Positions 1 through 10,572 of a stretch of 64,000 bases of DNA are shown piece by piece. Origin of the DNA: Clostridiales bacterium (GTDB taxonomy: Bacteria > Bacillota > Clostridia > Oscillospirales > Oscillospiraceae). The translations under genes were made by a program, and so were the position numbers. The DNA lies in assembly GCA_019415645.1 (NCBI GenBank), contig DXYV01000012.1, positions 1-64,000 of the forward strand. Direction: 5' to 3'. The notes beneath the pieces are model-generated. The model worked only from the letters and a program-made list of their open reading frames with translations, was not told the origin of the DNA and ran no database searches. Positions within the stretch are counted from its first letter, which is position 1; every line of letters starts with the position of its first letter.

Positions 1-716
1 GCGCACATACTCCCGGGCCATGCGGTTTTTCAGCACCCGCACCGGCGCGCCGGTGGAGCGGCCCGTGACCATGGTATCGCTGTCCTTGGCCTTCAGCAGA
101 GCCGCCTTATAGTTGGGATGGATGGGGCACTCCTGGCTGACCAGCAGACAGGTGCCCAGCTGCACGCCGCAGGCGCCCAGGGCAAACGCCGCCGTCAGCT
201 GCCGGCCGTCGGCGATTCCGCCGGCGGCGATCACGGGGATCGAGACCGCGTCCACCACCTGGGGCACCAGGGCCATGGTGGTCATCTCGCCCACATGGCC
301 GCCGCTTTCAGTGCCCTCGGCAATGATGGCGTCCGCCCCCGACCGCTCCAGCCGCTTGGCCAGTACGGCGGCGGCTACCACCGGGATCACGGTCATGCCG
401 GCGGCCTTCCATTTGGGGATATACACGCCGGGATTGCCCGCGCCGGTGGTGACCACCTTCACCCCCTCGTCAATGAGGAGCTGGGCCTGGGCCTCCACCT
501 GGGGATTCATCAGCATCAGATTGACGCCGAAGGGTCTGTCGGTCAGCTCCCGGCACCGGCGGATGTGGGTGCGCAGGGTATCCACGTCCATGCCGCCGGA
601 GCCGATCAGCCCCAGCGCGCCGGCGTTGGACACGGCGGCGGCGAACTCGCCGGTGGCGATGTTGGCCATGCCGCCCTGGAGAAAGGGGAACTCGGTCCCC
701 AGCAGTTGGTTGAGCT

Positions 717-720
<4 letters not shown>
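1..720 (-). CDS. fabK: Enoyl-ACP reductase II FabK, C-terminus beyond left edge
   Basis: FMN-dependent, NAD(P)H-using enoyl-ACP reductase that performs the last reduction of each fatty-acid elongation cycle in the cytosol. 240 codons are present; family members are about 310-320 residues, so roughly the last quarter is missing. The N-terminus (MKLNQLLGTEFPFLQGGMA) and the later GTESGGHVGEM and VIAAGGIADG stretches fit the FMN/phosphate-binding TIM barrel of the FabK / nitronate-monooxygenase superfamily. The ATG overlaps the fabH stop (ATGA), which implies translational coupling as the seventh visible gene of the operon. The fatty-acid gene context favours FabK over a nitronate monooxygenase. 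Confidence 0.93.
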
Positions 721-1669
<949 letters not shown>

Positions 1670-1673
<4 letters not shown>

Positions 1674-2494
1674 GTGGTAATTCCTTTCCCGGGCAGATGG
1701 TTCCCCATGGCCCGGAATTTTTGATAGCGGTGCTGGGCCAGGGCAGGACCGTTCAGCTTTTTCAGCCGGTCCAGCGCGGCGCACAGCGCCTGATCTACCG
1801 CAGCGGCGGCGGCCGCGGGGTCGGTATGGGCGCCGCCCTCCGGTTCCGGGATGATCCCGTCGATCACCTGATAGGCAAGCAGGTCGGCGGCGGTGAGCTT
1901 CATCACCTCACAGGCCTCTCCGGCCCGGGAGGCGTCCTTCCACAGGATGGAGGCGAAGCCCTCCGGCGAAAGCACGGAGTACACCGCATTCTCCTGCATG
2001 AGCACTACGTTGCCCACGCCCAGAGCCAGGGCGCCGCCGCTGCCCCCTTCTCCGGTGACTACGCACACCACCGGCACGGTCAGGGCGCTCATGCGGGCCA
2101 GGCACTGGGCGATGGCCTCGCCCTGGCCCCGCTCCTCCGCCTCCAGGCCGGGGTAGGCCCCCGGTGTGTCGATGAAGGTGATCACCGGGCGGCGGAATTT
2201 CTCCGCCTGGTCCAGGATGCGCCGGGCCTTCCGGTAGCCCTCCGGGTTGGGCATGCCGAATCGGAATTTCAGGTTTTCCTCCAGGCTCCTGCCCTTACGG
2301 TGGCCCAGCACAGTGACCGGCCGTCCATGAAACAGGGCGATTCCGCCCAGAATGCTGCCGTCTTCGCCGCAGCAGCGGTCCCCCTGCTGGGGGAAAAAGT
2401 CGGTGAACAGGGTATCCAGATACTCCTTGATTCCCGGCCGGGCCGGGTTGCGGGCCAGAGCCACCCGCTCCTGGGCCGTTCGCGTCTCGCTCAT
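1670..2494 (-). CDS. accA: Acetyl-CoA carboxylase carboxyltransferase alpha subunit
   Basis: With AccD it transfers the carboxyl group from carboxybiotin to acetyl-CoA, giving malonyl-CoA. The 274 residues carry the crotonase-like carboxyltransferase fold, with TFIDTPGAYPG, the GEGGSGGALALG oxyanion-hole region and the ENAVYSVLSPEG segment typical of AccA. The start ATG overlaps the accD stop by four bases, and the stop overlaps the fabH start. This is the usual way subunits made in equal amounts are coupled. Confidence 0.96.
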
Positions 2495-3352
2495 GACCGC
2501 CGCTCCCCCTTTCCGTGGAGCCGGAGCAGCTGGGACAAGACCGTCCGCAGCTCGCTCCGGGGCACCACCGCGTCCACAAAGCCGTGCTCCTGCAAAAATT
2601 CCGCCCGCTGAAAGCCCTCGGGCAGGGTCTGTCGGATGGTCTGCTCAATGACCCGGGGACCGGCAAAGCCGATCAGGGCCCCCGGCTCCGCCAGGATGAT
2701 ATCGCCCAGGCTGGCAAAGCTGGCCGTCACGCCGCCGGTGGTGGGATCGGTGAGCACGGAGAGATATAGCCCGCCCTTTCGGGCGAACCGCTCCAGGGCA
2801 GCGGACGTCTTGGCCATCTGCATCAGGGAGAGGATTCCCTCCTGCATGCGGGCTCCGCCGCTGGCGGAGAACAAAATGAGCGGCAGCTTATTCCTGCCGG
2901 CGTATTCCACCAGCTGGGTCACCTTTTCCCCCACGGCGGCCGACATGCTGCCCATGAAAAAGCGGCAGTCCAATACGCCCACCGCCACCCGGCGGCCGTC
3001 CAGCTTTCCGACGGCGGTGACCACCGCCTCGGACAGGCCGGTGCGCTGGGCCGTTTCCTCCAGCTTCCGGGGATAGCCGGGGAAATGCAGCGGGTCGCCC
3101 GCCGTCACTTTCTCGCCCAGCTCCCGGAAGGTGCCGGGGTCCAGCACCAGCCGCAGCCGGTAATAGGCCCCCAGCGGGTAGTGGTGCCCGCACTGAGGGC
3201 AGACATAGAGGGCCTTGGCCAGCACCCGCTTTTCCACTACCGCTCCGCAGGACGGACAGGGGGCGGCCAGGGCGTGGTCCAGAGCGGGATGGCTCTGGCC
3301 GTCCCGCAGCGCCCGCAGGGCCAACAGCTTCTGCCGCCGCCGGGCAAATACG

Positions 3353-3360
<8 letters not shown>
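2491..3360 (-). CDS. accD: Acetyl-CoA carboxylase carboxyltransferase beta subunit
   Basis: Partner of AccA in the carboxyltransferase heterotetramer. The 289-residue protein has the expected N-terminal zinc ribbon (Cys35, Cys38, Cys54, Cys57) followed by the crotonase-like domain with [11 protein letters not shown] and [13 protein letters not shown]. The start overlaps the end of accC by eight bases, and the stop overlaps the accA start. All zinc ligands are present, so the subunit looks functional. Confidence 0.96.
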
Positions 3361-4726
<1,366 letters not shown>

Positions 4727-4730
4727 GGCG

Positions 4731-5150
4731 TTACACCGGGCGGTAGCGGAGGATGGGCGCGTCGTAGGCCACCAGCTCGCCGTCAGCGCACAGCAGCTCC
4801 TCCACCACGCAGTCGCAGGGGGCGGCCACCTCGTTCATCATCTTCATGGCCTCGATGAGGCAGAGGGTCTGCCCCGCTTTTACCCGGTCCCCCGCCTTTA
4901 CATAGGGCTCCGCCTCCGGCGACGGAGCGGCGTAGTAAGTACCCACCAGCGGGGCGGTCAGCAGACAGCCGTCGGACTTGCGCTCCGCCGGCGCAGGCGC
5001 CGCGGAGGCCGCCGGCTGGGCCTGGGGCGCGGGTGCGGCGCCGACCTCCTTGCTCAGTTCAATGGAAAAATCCTTGCGCGTGATGCGCAGCGTCCGGGCG
5101 GCGCTGGCGTCAAACCGGGCCATCAATTCATAGATCTCTTGATTGGTCAT
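4731..5150 (-). CDS. accB: Biotin carboxyl carrier protein of acetyl-CoA carboxylase
   Basis: Carries the biotin that shuttles carboxylate between AccC and the AccA/AccD complex. The protein is 139 residues long. The first 35 residues form the conserved helical N-terminus. An Ala/Pro-rich linker spans about 38-57. The C-terminal biotinyl domain contains EAMKMMNE, with Lys103 as the biotin attachment site. A Shine-Dalgarno sequence lies just upstream. The gene is separated from acpP by 62 bases holding a strong hairpin. Confidence 0.95.
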   Translation of the reverse strand: MTNQEIYELMARFDASAARTLRITRKDFSIELSKEVGAAPAPQAQPAASAAPAPAERKSDGCLLTAPLVGTYYAAPSPEAEPYVKAGDRVKAGQTLCLIEAMKMMNEVAAPCDCVVEELLCADGELVAYDAPILRYRPV

Positions 5151-5173
5151 GCTTCCTCCTTGTGATACGAAGC

Positions 5174-5203
5174 ACCGGCGGCCCGGCCTGAGCCGGACCG
5201 CCG
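5174..5203 (-). other. GC-rich hairpin between acpP and accB
   Basis: An inverted repeat with arms built from CCGGCGG and CCGGC and a TGAG loop fills most of the acpP-accB gap. No clear T-run follows on the minus strand, so it looks more like an mRNA-stabilising or partial-termination hairpin than a full terminator. It would let acpP be expressed more than the carboxylase genes. The functional reading is inference. Confidence 0.5.
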
Positions 5204-5212
5204 GGCGCGGCT

Positions 5213-5443
5213 TTATTCCGCGTGAGCCTTCAGATAGTCCAGAATATCCTGCACAGTCTTGAGCTTGGGCAGGTCCTCGTCGCCGATGGTCACGCCAAAG
5301 GCCTCCTCCAGCGCCATGGACAGCTCCACGGCAGCCAGAGAATCGGCCTCCAGGTCCTCGGCCAGACGGGCCTCGGGCGTCACCTGGTCGGCGTCGCAGC
5401 TCAGGGTCTCCACAATGATCTCACGTACCTGCTCGAATTCCAT
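5213..5443 (-). CDS. acpP: Acyl carrier protein
   Basis: Small acidic carrier that holds growing acyl chains on a phosphopantetheine arm. The 76 residues match the usual ACP length. The modification site is Ser35 in EADSLAAVE. The four-helix pattern and acidic composition are typical. It is the first gene of the operon, has a good ribosome-binding site (AAAGGAG) and lies downstream of an AT-rich palindrome that probably controls the whole operon. Confidence 0.96.
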   Translation of the reverse strand: MEFEQVREIIVETLSCDADQVTPEARLAEDLEADSLAAVELSMALEEAFGVTIGDEDLPKLKTVQDILDYLKAHAE

Positions 5444-5487
5444 AATTCTGTAACTCCTTTTTGATTGGGTTGAATTTGAAATAGTTC

Positions 5488-5523
5488 AATCATTTTAGTT
5501 AAAATATTTTAATTAAAATGATT
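5488..5523 (-). promoter_or_regulatory. 36-bp AT-rich palindrome upstream of acpP (putative operator)
   Basis: Two 18-base arms are inverted repeats with one mismatched position. Each half contains a smaller palindrome (ATTTTAGTTAAAAT and ATTTTAATTAAAAT), so the site could bind two dimers side by side. It lies about 45-80 bases before the acpP start, in the only AT-rich stretch nearby. Firmicutes control such operons with FapR or with MarR-type FabT repressors. This sequence does not match the FapR consensus, so a MarR-type regulator is my guess. Confidence 0.55.
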
Positions 5524-5577
5524 TAAGCAGTATATTACACGGAAGGTCCTCGGTTGTCAAGAGATTTTTTCCAGCGC

Positions 5578-5611
5578 GCAAAAAGCGCGCCCGTTTTCAC
5601 GGACGCGCTCT
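5578..5611 (-). terminator. Terminator after the rhomboid-like gene
   Basis: On the minus strand a stem of AGCGCG...CGCGCT type with a GAAAA loop is followed by TTTTTG, a standard intrinsic terminator for the gene ending at 5635. Confidence 0.7.
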
Positions 5612-5634
5612 CCTGCGCCGGCCTTCCGGCCGAA

Positions 5635-6525
5635 TCAGTCTTTGTGGATATGGACGTGGTTGTTGATGTGGTTCATGCAGTAGCAGTAATACCCGTCGCA
5701 CTTGGAGCAGTAGCGGAACTCCATATTGGGGTCGTCCGCGTCGGTAATGCCGCACACAGCGCACTTGTGGGCGTAGCCGCCGGTCTCCTTGGCCTTCTTC
5801 TGCGCCTGTTTCTGGGCCTTTTTGAAGTTGACCACATTGGGCGAGGCCCGCCGCTTGATTCCGGCAAATAAATAACGAAAATCCTGCCAGAAGTAAATAA
5901 AATAGTTGAGAATGGCCACCAGTGGAAGCAGCGCCAGCAGATAGTGGCCGCTCAGCAGGAACTGCAAAATATCCCAGGCGAAAAGCGCCGCATCGAGCCA
6001 GGCAAGCCACTTCACCTTGATCGGGATAAAGAAGAACAGCAGCACCCGCATATCGCCGTAGAGCGTGGCGAAGGCAAAAAACATGGACAGGTTCACGTAC
6101 CACATGGAGGCGTAGCCAGTAACCAAGCCAAACAGAATGTTGAGCACGACGCCGCTCATGTAGAACACCGTAAATTTCGTCGTCCCCCACTCGCGTTCCA
6201 GCAGACTGCCGATCCAATAATAGAAATAGGCGGAGATGACGACCCAGACCAGTCCGCTGCTCTGCGGTACGAACACAAAGGTGATCAGCCGCCAGATCTG
6301 TCCGCTGAAAATAGCGTCCCGGCTGAAGCTGAGCATATAGCTCAGCGGTATTGTTCCCAAACTGAAGGAATCCATCAAACAGACCGCCACATTGGCAATG
6401 GCGATCCAGAGCATCAGATTTTGGATTCCCAATCTTGGATGCTTGGCACAGAACTTGTCCAGCCAGCTGACATGGTTATTATACTGGTACACGGGCGTAC
6501 CTCCTTGCAAAATCTTATCCTTCAT
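5635..6525 (-). CDS. Rhomboid-like membrane protein with C-terminal Cys/His-rich domain
   Basis: A 296-residue polytopic membrane protein with about six hydrophobic segments between residues 35 and 210. Its layout (a long first segment, an amphipathic FVFVPQSSG region and a small helical bundle) resembles the rhomboid superfamily. I see no catalytic GxSx serine motif, so it is probably an inactive rhomboid-like protein. After a basic linker, the last 45 residues hold three CxxC or CxC pairs and several histidines (HKCAVC, YCSKC, CYC, HINNHVHIH), probably a cytosolic zinc-binding module. I chose the ATG giving MKDKILQGG; a TTG eleven codons upstream is possible. The substrate or partner is unknown. 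Confidence 0.65.
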   Translation of the reverse strand: MKDKILQGGTPVYQYNNHVSWLDKFCAKHPRLGIQNLMLWIAIANVAVCLMDSFSLGTIPLSYMLSFSRDAIFSGQIWRLITFVFVPQSSGLVWVVISAYFYYWIGSLLEREWGTTKFTVFYMSGVVLNILFGLVTGYASMWYVNLSMFFAFATLYGDMRVLLFFFIPIKVKWLAWLDAALFAWDILQFLLSGHYLLALLPLVAILNYFIYFWQDFRYLFAGIKRRASPNVVNFKKAQKQAQKKAKETGGYAHKCAVCGITDADDPNMEFRYCSKCDGYYCYCMNHINNHVHIHKD

Positions 6526-6570
6526 TGTAGTCCTGCGGCCGCGGAAAATCCAAAACAAATTGTAAACCTT

Positions 6571-8907
6571 TTACTTAAGCACCTTTCGAATGGCCGCTTT
6601 CATACCCGGCGTGAGCACCTTGGCCGCCATCCGGTAGACCAGCGGGGGCTGGGACAGGAACTGGTCCGAAGCCGCCGGATATCCCAGAGCGGTCAGGGCG
6701 GCGAAGAACGCCTCCCGCCTTGGGTTGTGGGTCAGCGGGGAGGCCAGCCGGGGATTCCCCGTCACCGCCTCCTCCAGGGGCCGCTCCACCGCGCCGAAGC
6801 GCCCGGACAGCGTCTGGAACAGCGCCTGCCCTTTCGCGCTCTCCACCAGCACCATGGACACGCCCTTCTCCCGCTCGGTCCCCAGCTCCGCCTTTGGGTC
6901 CAGGCCCCAGAAATCCGCCAGGGTGAAGTCCGCGGGCCGGGCCGCGTGGGTATATTCGCACTGACCGCAGGAGGGCCGCAGGAACAGCTGCATTCCGAAG
7001 CCCCGGCCGTAGGTCGTGTGATTGAGCAGCTCCGACCGCTCCGTGGGCCGCCCGTCCGGGTCGGATACCAGCTCCGCCGTCAGGTAGGGGGTGCTCCAGC
7101 CCTTCCGCTTGTCCTTGAAGGTCAGCGCGCGCACCGTCCCGCAGCCTTCCTCCTCCATCTGCCGGACAAAGCCCTCGAATACCTTGGGGGACGGCACCCC
7201 GTGGCACACCAGGTCGCAGGTGATCAAATTGGCCCGGTCGCCGCCCAGATAGCCGTATAATCCGGCGATCTGGCAGGGCACGCCGGAGAAGAGCACCAAA
7301 ACACCCTGGTCCAGCAGCGCTTTGGCCTGGCGGAAGCTGTCCCGCAGGTCGCTCTGGACATACTTGGACCCCCGCATGGGCGCCAGCTCCTCCGGGGTGC
7401 GGGCGCAGGCGTGGTGGACGCCGTGGAAATCCGCGTCGTAGACTGCCCCGAACACCGCGCCTCCCCGCTCCAGCACATGGTCCGCCAGCACGGAGAAAAA
7501 TCCGCCGGAGGAGGAGCGGCCCCGCGTCTCCTCGTCCTTGTTCCACACGGCCCAGGCCCGAGCGGGCGCCGGCTTATCCACGGGCTTACCCGCCGGGCAG
7601 GCGCCCTCGCATTTGCGGCACAGGACGCAGGAATCGCCGACCGCCGGACGGAGAAAGCCTTCCCGGTCCGGCTCCATGGAGATGGCCGACACGGGACAGA
7701 CCTGGGCGCAGGCGGAGCAGCCCGTGCAGGCCTCGCGGGCGGCCAGCCTGGGCAGTTCCCGGCGCTCCTCCGGCGCACCGGGCCAGGGCGTCTGGAAGGG
7801 CTTGTCCTCCACGGCGCAGCGCAGATAGTCCAGGCAGTAGGCCCGGTGGACCTCCAGCCGGGCATGGACCCCCTGGTAGTCCACGGGCCGGTCCAGTCTG
7901 TCGGTGTTCTCCATGCCCACCACCCGGCTGGTACAGCCCAGCCGCTGGAGCAGGCTGTAAACCCGGGAACGCTCCGGATGGGCCTTCTCCTTCGGGGACA
8001 CCGAGGTGTAGAAGTCCTTTCCGAACAGGATGGAAAACACCGTACCGTGGAAGGAATTGGTGCACACAAAAGCTGCGTGCTGAAACAGGCCCAAAAACTC
8101 CCGGGTGCCCGCGTCCAGAATGATCTGCTCCGCGCCCGGGATCTTCCGGCGGACGCCGGCCAGCTGCACGATGGGCCAGCCGGTCCGCTGGTGGACGGCC
8201 TGCGCATAGGGGTCCAGTACGCCGTGGTCGGAGATATAGTAGCACAGGATATAGGGGCCCTGCCGCTGCGGCGGAGCGGCCAGCCCCGCCCACTGTTCCG
8301 CTGTCAGCAGCAGCGTGGGGTCCAGAACCACCACCGGTTCCCGTCCCGTGGCCGCCCGCACCTTTTCCTGGCCCGCCTGCTCCCGCACGGACAGGGCTGT
8401 GTAAGGCTCCAGCGCCGCCCGGAAGCGGGCGGTCTCCTCCTGCGTGAAGGGCGTCTCCCCCATGCTGGGGGCGTAGGAGATGCGCCGCCCCTCCCGGACA
8501 AAGGTCTGGAGGTAAGCCGGGTCGAAGGTGCCGCCGGGGAACAGCTTGGGATTCCAGATCTGGTCGCTGCCCGCCACATACACGTCGTAGGCCGGCGGGT
8601 CCTGCGCCAGCTGCTCATAGGAGGTGTAGCGCACGGGAGACAGGCGCATCTCCTCGGCCACAAAGGCGTCGAACCGCTCCGCCCGCCGCTTGAGGGCGGC
8701 ATAGTGAGCGGCCGTATGCAGATTGGTGGCCTTGGCCCGCAGGCCGCCCTTCTGGAACAGGTCGTTGAGCCCGGCGTCATAGTCCGGGCGGTAGTCGATG
8801 ATCTCACAGGGGTGCCCCAGCTCGCTTATGGCCCGCATGGCGGCATAGGCCTGGAGCTGCGCCCCATAGTGGTGATGACGGAAAAAGGTGATAAGACCGC
8901 TGGTCAA
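6571..8907 (-). CDS. Polysaccharide pyruvyltransferase / ferredoxin / FrhB-type oxidoreductase fusion
   Basis: A 778-residue three-part protein. Residues about 10-330 match the polysaccharide pyruvyltransferase family (HYGAQLQAYAA, AGSDQIWNPK, TNSFHGTVFS). Residues about 394-440 hold two 4Fe-4S motifs (CTGCSACAQVCP and CVLCRKCEGACP). The remainder matches the coenzyme F420 hydrogenase/dehydrogenase beta-subunit family (FFSVLADHVLERGG, FSGVPCQIAGL, ADFTLADFWG). Such fusions occur in polysaccharide loci of anaerobic Firmicutes; their exact reaction is not established. I place the start at the TTG because AGGGAG lies eight bases upstream of it, whereas the same sequence abuts the GTG at 8914-8916. 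It precedes the rhomboid-like gene by 45 bases. Confidence 0.82.
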   Translation of the reverse strand: MTSGLITFFRHHHYGAQLQAYAAMRAISELGHPCEIIDYRPDYDAGLNDLFQKGGLRAKATNLHTAAHYAALKRRAERFDAFVAEEMRLSPVRYTSYEQLAQDPPAYDVYVAGSDQIWNPKLFPGGTFDPAYLQTFVREGRRISYAPSMGETPFTQEETARFRAALEPYTALSVREQAGQEKVRAATGREPVVVLDPTLLLTAEQWAGLAAPPQRQGPYILCYYISDHGVLDPYAQAVHQRTGWPIVQLAGVRRKIPGAEQIILDAGTREFLGLFQHAAFVCTNSFHGTVFSILFGKDFYTSVSPKEKAHPERSRVYSLLQRLGCTSRVVGMENTDRLDRPVDYQGVHARLEVHRAYCLDYLRCAVEDKPFQTPWPGAPEERRELPRLAAREACTGCSACAQVCPVSAISMEPDREGFLRPAVGDSCVLCRKCEGACPAGKPVDKPAPARAWAVWNKDEETRGRSSSGGFFSVLADHVLERGGAVFGAVYDADFHGVHHACARTPEELAPMRGSKYVQSDLRDSFRQAKALLDQGVLVLFSGVPCQIAGLYGYLGGDRANLITCDLVCHGVPSPKVFEGFVRQMEEEGCGTVRALTFKDKRKGWSTPYLTAELVSDPDGRPTERSELLNHTTYGRGFGMQLFLRPSCGQCEYTHAARPADFTLADFWGLDPKAELGTEREKGVSMVLVESAKGQALFQTLSGRFGAVERPLEEAVTGNPRLASPLTHNPRREAFFAALTALGYPAASDQFLSQPPLVYRMAAKVLTPGMKAAIRKVLK

Positions 8908-9031
8908 ATAAATCACTCCCTTGAACGTCTTATTGTAGCATACCCCCGCCCCGCCCGCAAGCGAAAGCCGTTGAAACTTGAAGAAAGTTATGATACACTG
9001 GCTTCACTTGGAATAGAAAGGAACACGAACT

Positions 9032-10276
9032 ATGAGCATCATTCGCGACCCCTTGCTGGCGCCCTCCGGCCAGCGCAAGATCGACTGGGTGCGCAGCTTC
9101 ATGCCCGCCCTGTCGCAGATCGAGGCCCGCTTCGCCCGGGAAAAGCCCTTTGCCGGCCTGCGCATCGCGGTGTCGGTCCATCTGGAGGCCAAGACCGCCA
9201 ATCTGGGCCTGGTGCTGAAGGCCGGCGGCGCGGAGGTCTACCTCACCGGCTGCAACCCTCTGTCCACCCAGGACGACGTGGCGGCGGCGGTGGCCGCCCA
9301 GGGCATCGAGACCTTCGGCAAGCACGGGGTCACCATGGAGGAGTATGAGCATCTGCTCGTCGAGACCCTCAAATGCCACCCTCATATCATCATCGACGAC
9401 GGCGGCGACCTGGTGCATCTGCTCTCCGGCAAGTGCCGGGCCTATGCCGACTGCCTCATCGGCGGCTGCGAGGAGACCACCACCGGCATTCTCCGCCTGC
9501 GGGCCCGGGAGCGGGAGGGCACCCTGCCCTGTCCCATGATGGCGGTCAACGACGCCAAGGCCAAGCACTATTACGACAACAAATACGGCACCGGCCAGTC
9601 CGCCTGGGACGCCATCATGCACACCACCAACCTGATCGTGGCCGGCAAGACCGTGGTGGTGGCTGGGTACGGCTGGTGCGGCTCGGGCATCGCCCTGCGG
9701 GCCAAGGGCATGGGCGCCAATGTCATCGTCACGGAGATCGACCCCTTCAAGGCGCTGGACGCCACCATGAACGGCTTCCGCGTGATGAAAATGGCCGATG
9801 CCGCTCCCCTGGGCGACCTGTTCATCACCTCCACCGGCTGCAAAGACGTGATCACTGCGGCGCACTACCCCCACATGAAGCACAACGCCCTGCTGTGCAA
9901 TGCCGGTCATTTCGACTGCGAGGTGGACGTGAAATGGCTGGAGGCCAACGCGGTGCGCAAATTCCCCCAGCGGGAGAACATCATGGGCTACGAGCTGCCC
10001 GACGGCCGGGTGCTGAACGTGCTGGCCGAGGGGCGGCTGGTCAATCTGGCCGGCGGCAACGGCCATCCCGCCGAGATCATGGACATGTCCTTCTCGGTCC
10101 AGGCCCTGGCCAGCGAATGGCTGGTCAAGCACCGGGACGGTCTGGAGGTCAAGGTCTACGACGTGCCCAGTGAGCTGGACGACCAGATCGGCTGGGCCAA
10201 GCTGGCCGCCCTGGGCCTGTCCATCGACACCCTCACCCCGGAACAGGCTGAGTACCTCCGCAGCGCCGACGCCTGA
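9032..10276 (+). CDS. ahcY: Adenosylhomocysteinase
   Basis: Hydrolyses S-adenosylhomocysteine to adenosine and homocysteine, removing the inhibitor left by methyltransferases. The 414 residues include the catalytic NDAKAKHYYDN region and the NAD-binding VVVAGYGWCGSGIA. The family C-terminus ends in a short aromatic-containing tail (EQAEYLRSADA). The shorter bacterial/archaeal form lacks the roughly 40-residue insert of many proteobacterial enzymes. AAAGGAA precedes the ATG. It is followed by the SAM riboswitch and metK, so both halves of the methyl cycle are adjacent. Confidence 0.94.
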   Translation: MSIIRDPLLAPSGQRKIDWVRSFMPALSQIEARFAREKPFAGLRIAVSVHLEAKTANLGLVLKAGGAEVYLTGCNPLSTQDDVAAAVAAQGIETFGKHGVTMEEYEHLLVETLKCHPHIIIDDGGDLVHLLSGKCRAYADCLIGGCEETTTGILRLRAREREGTLPCPMMAVNDAKAKHYYDNKYGTGQSAWDAIMHTTNLIVAGKTVVVAGYGWCGSGIALRAKGMGANVIVTEIDPFKALDATMNGFRVMKMADAAPLGDLFITSTGCKDVITAAHYPHMKHNALLCNAGHFDCEVDVKWLEANAVRKFPQRENIMGYELPDGRVLNVLAEGRLVNLAGGNGHPAEIMDMSFSVQALASEWLVKHRDGLEVKVYDVPSELDDQIGWAKLAALGLSIDTLTPEQAEYLRSADA

Positions 10277-10331
10277 CGGGGCAAAGCGGACAAAATGCGC
10301 AAAATTACGACAGTTCCCCGCTTTTGTCCCG

Positions 10332-10360
10332 TTGACATCTCTCCCCTGCCTGTATAGAAT
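10332..10360 (+). promoter_or_regulatory. Sigma-A type promoter of the metK leader
   Basis: TTGACA at 10332-10337, a 17-base spacer and TAGAAT at 10355-10360, placing the start of transcription just before the SAM riboswitch. Confidence 0.75.
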
Positions 10361-10380
10361 AGGGGACACAAATTGAATAG

Positions 10381-10484
10381 CCTTATCAAGAGTGGCGGAG
10401 GGATCGGCCCCATGATGCCACGGCAACCTGCCCGGCTTGTCCGGAAAAGGTGCCAAATCCGACGGTTTGTATCGAAAGATGAGG
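10381..10484 (+). promoter_or_regulatory. SAM-I (S-box) riboswitch
   Basis: Contains the S-box core: CTTATCAAGAG, GGAGGGA, GATGCCACGGCAACC, AAGGTGCCAAATCC and a closing GATGAGG. The first seven bases (CCTTATC) pair with GATGAGG to form P1. It is followed within 20 bases by a terminator hairpin. Known S-box switches stop transcription when SAM is plentiful, so metK should be expressed when SAM is low. Confidence 0.96.
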
Positions 10485-10503
10485 ACGGCAAACAACCTTC
10501 TTT

Positions 10504-10534
10504 GCGCTCCGTCGGGCTATGGCGGAGCGCTTTT
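10504..10534 (+). terminator. Riboswitch-controlled terminator before metK
   Basis: Perfect eight-base stem GCGCTCCG / CGGAGCGC with an 11-base loop, followed by TTTT. It is the expression platform of the S-box leader. Confidence 0.9.
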
Positions 10535-10572
10535 CGTTGGCTATTCAAATCATTTGGAAAGGAGCCACATCC

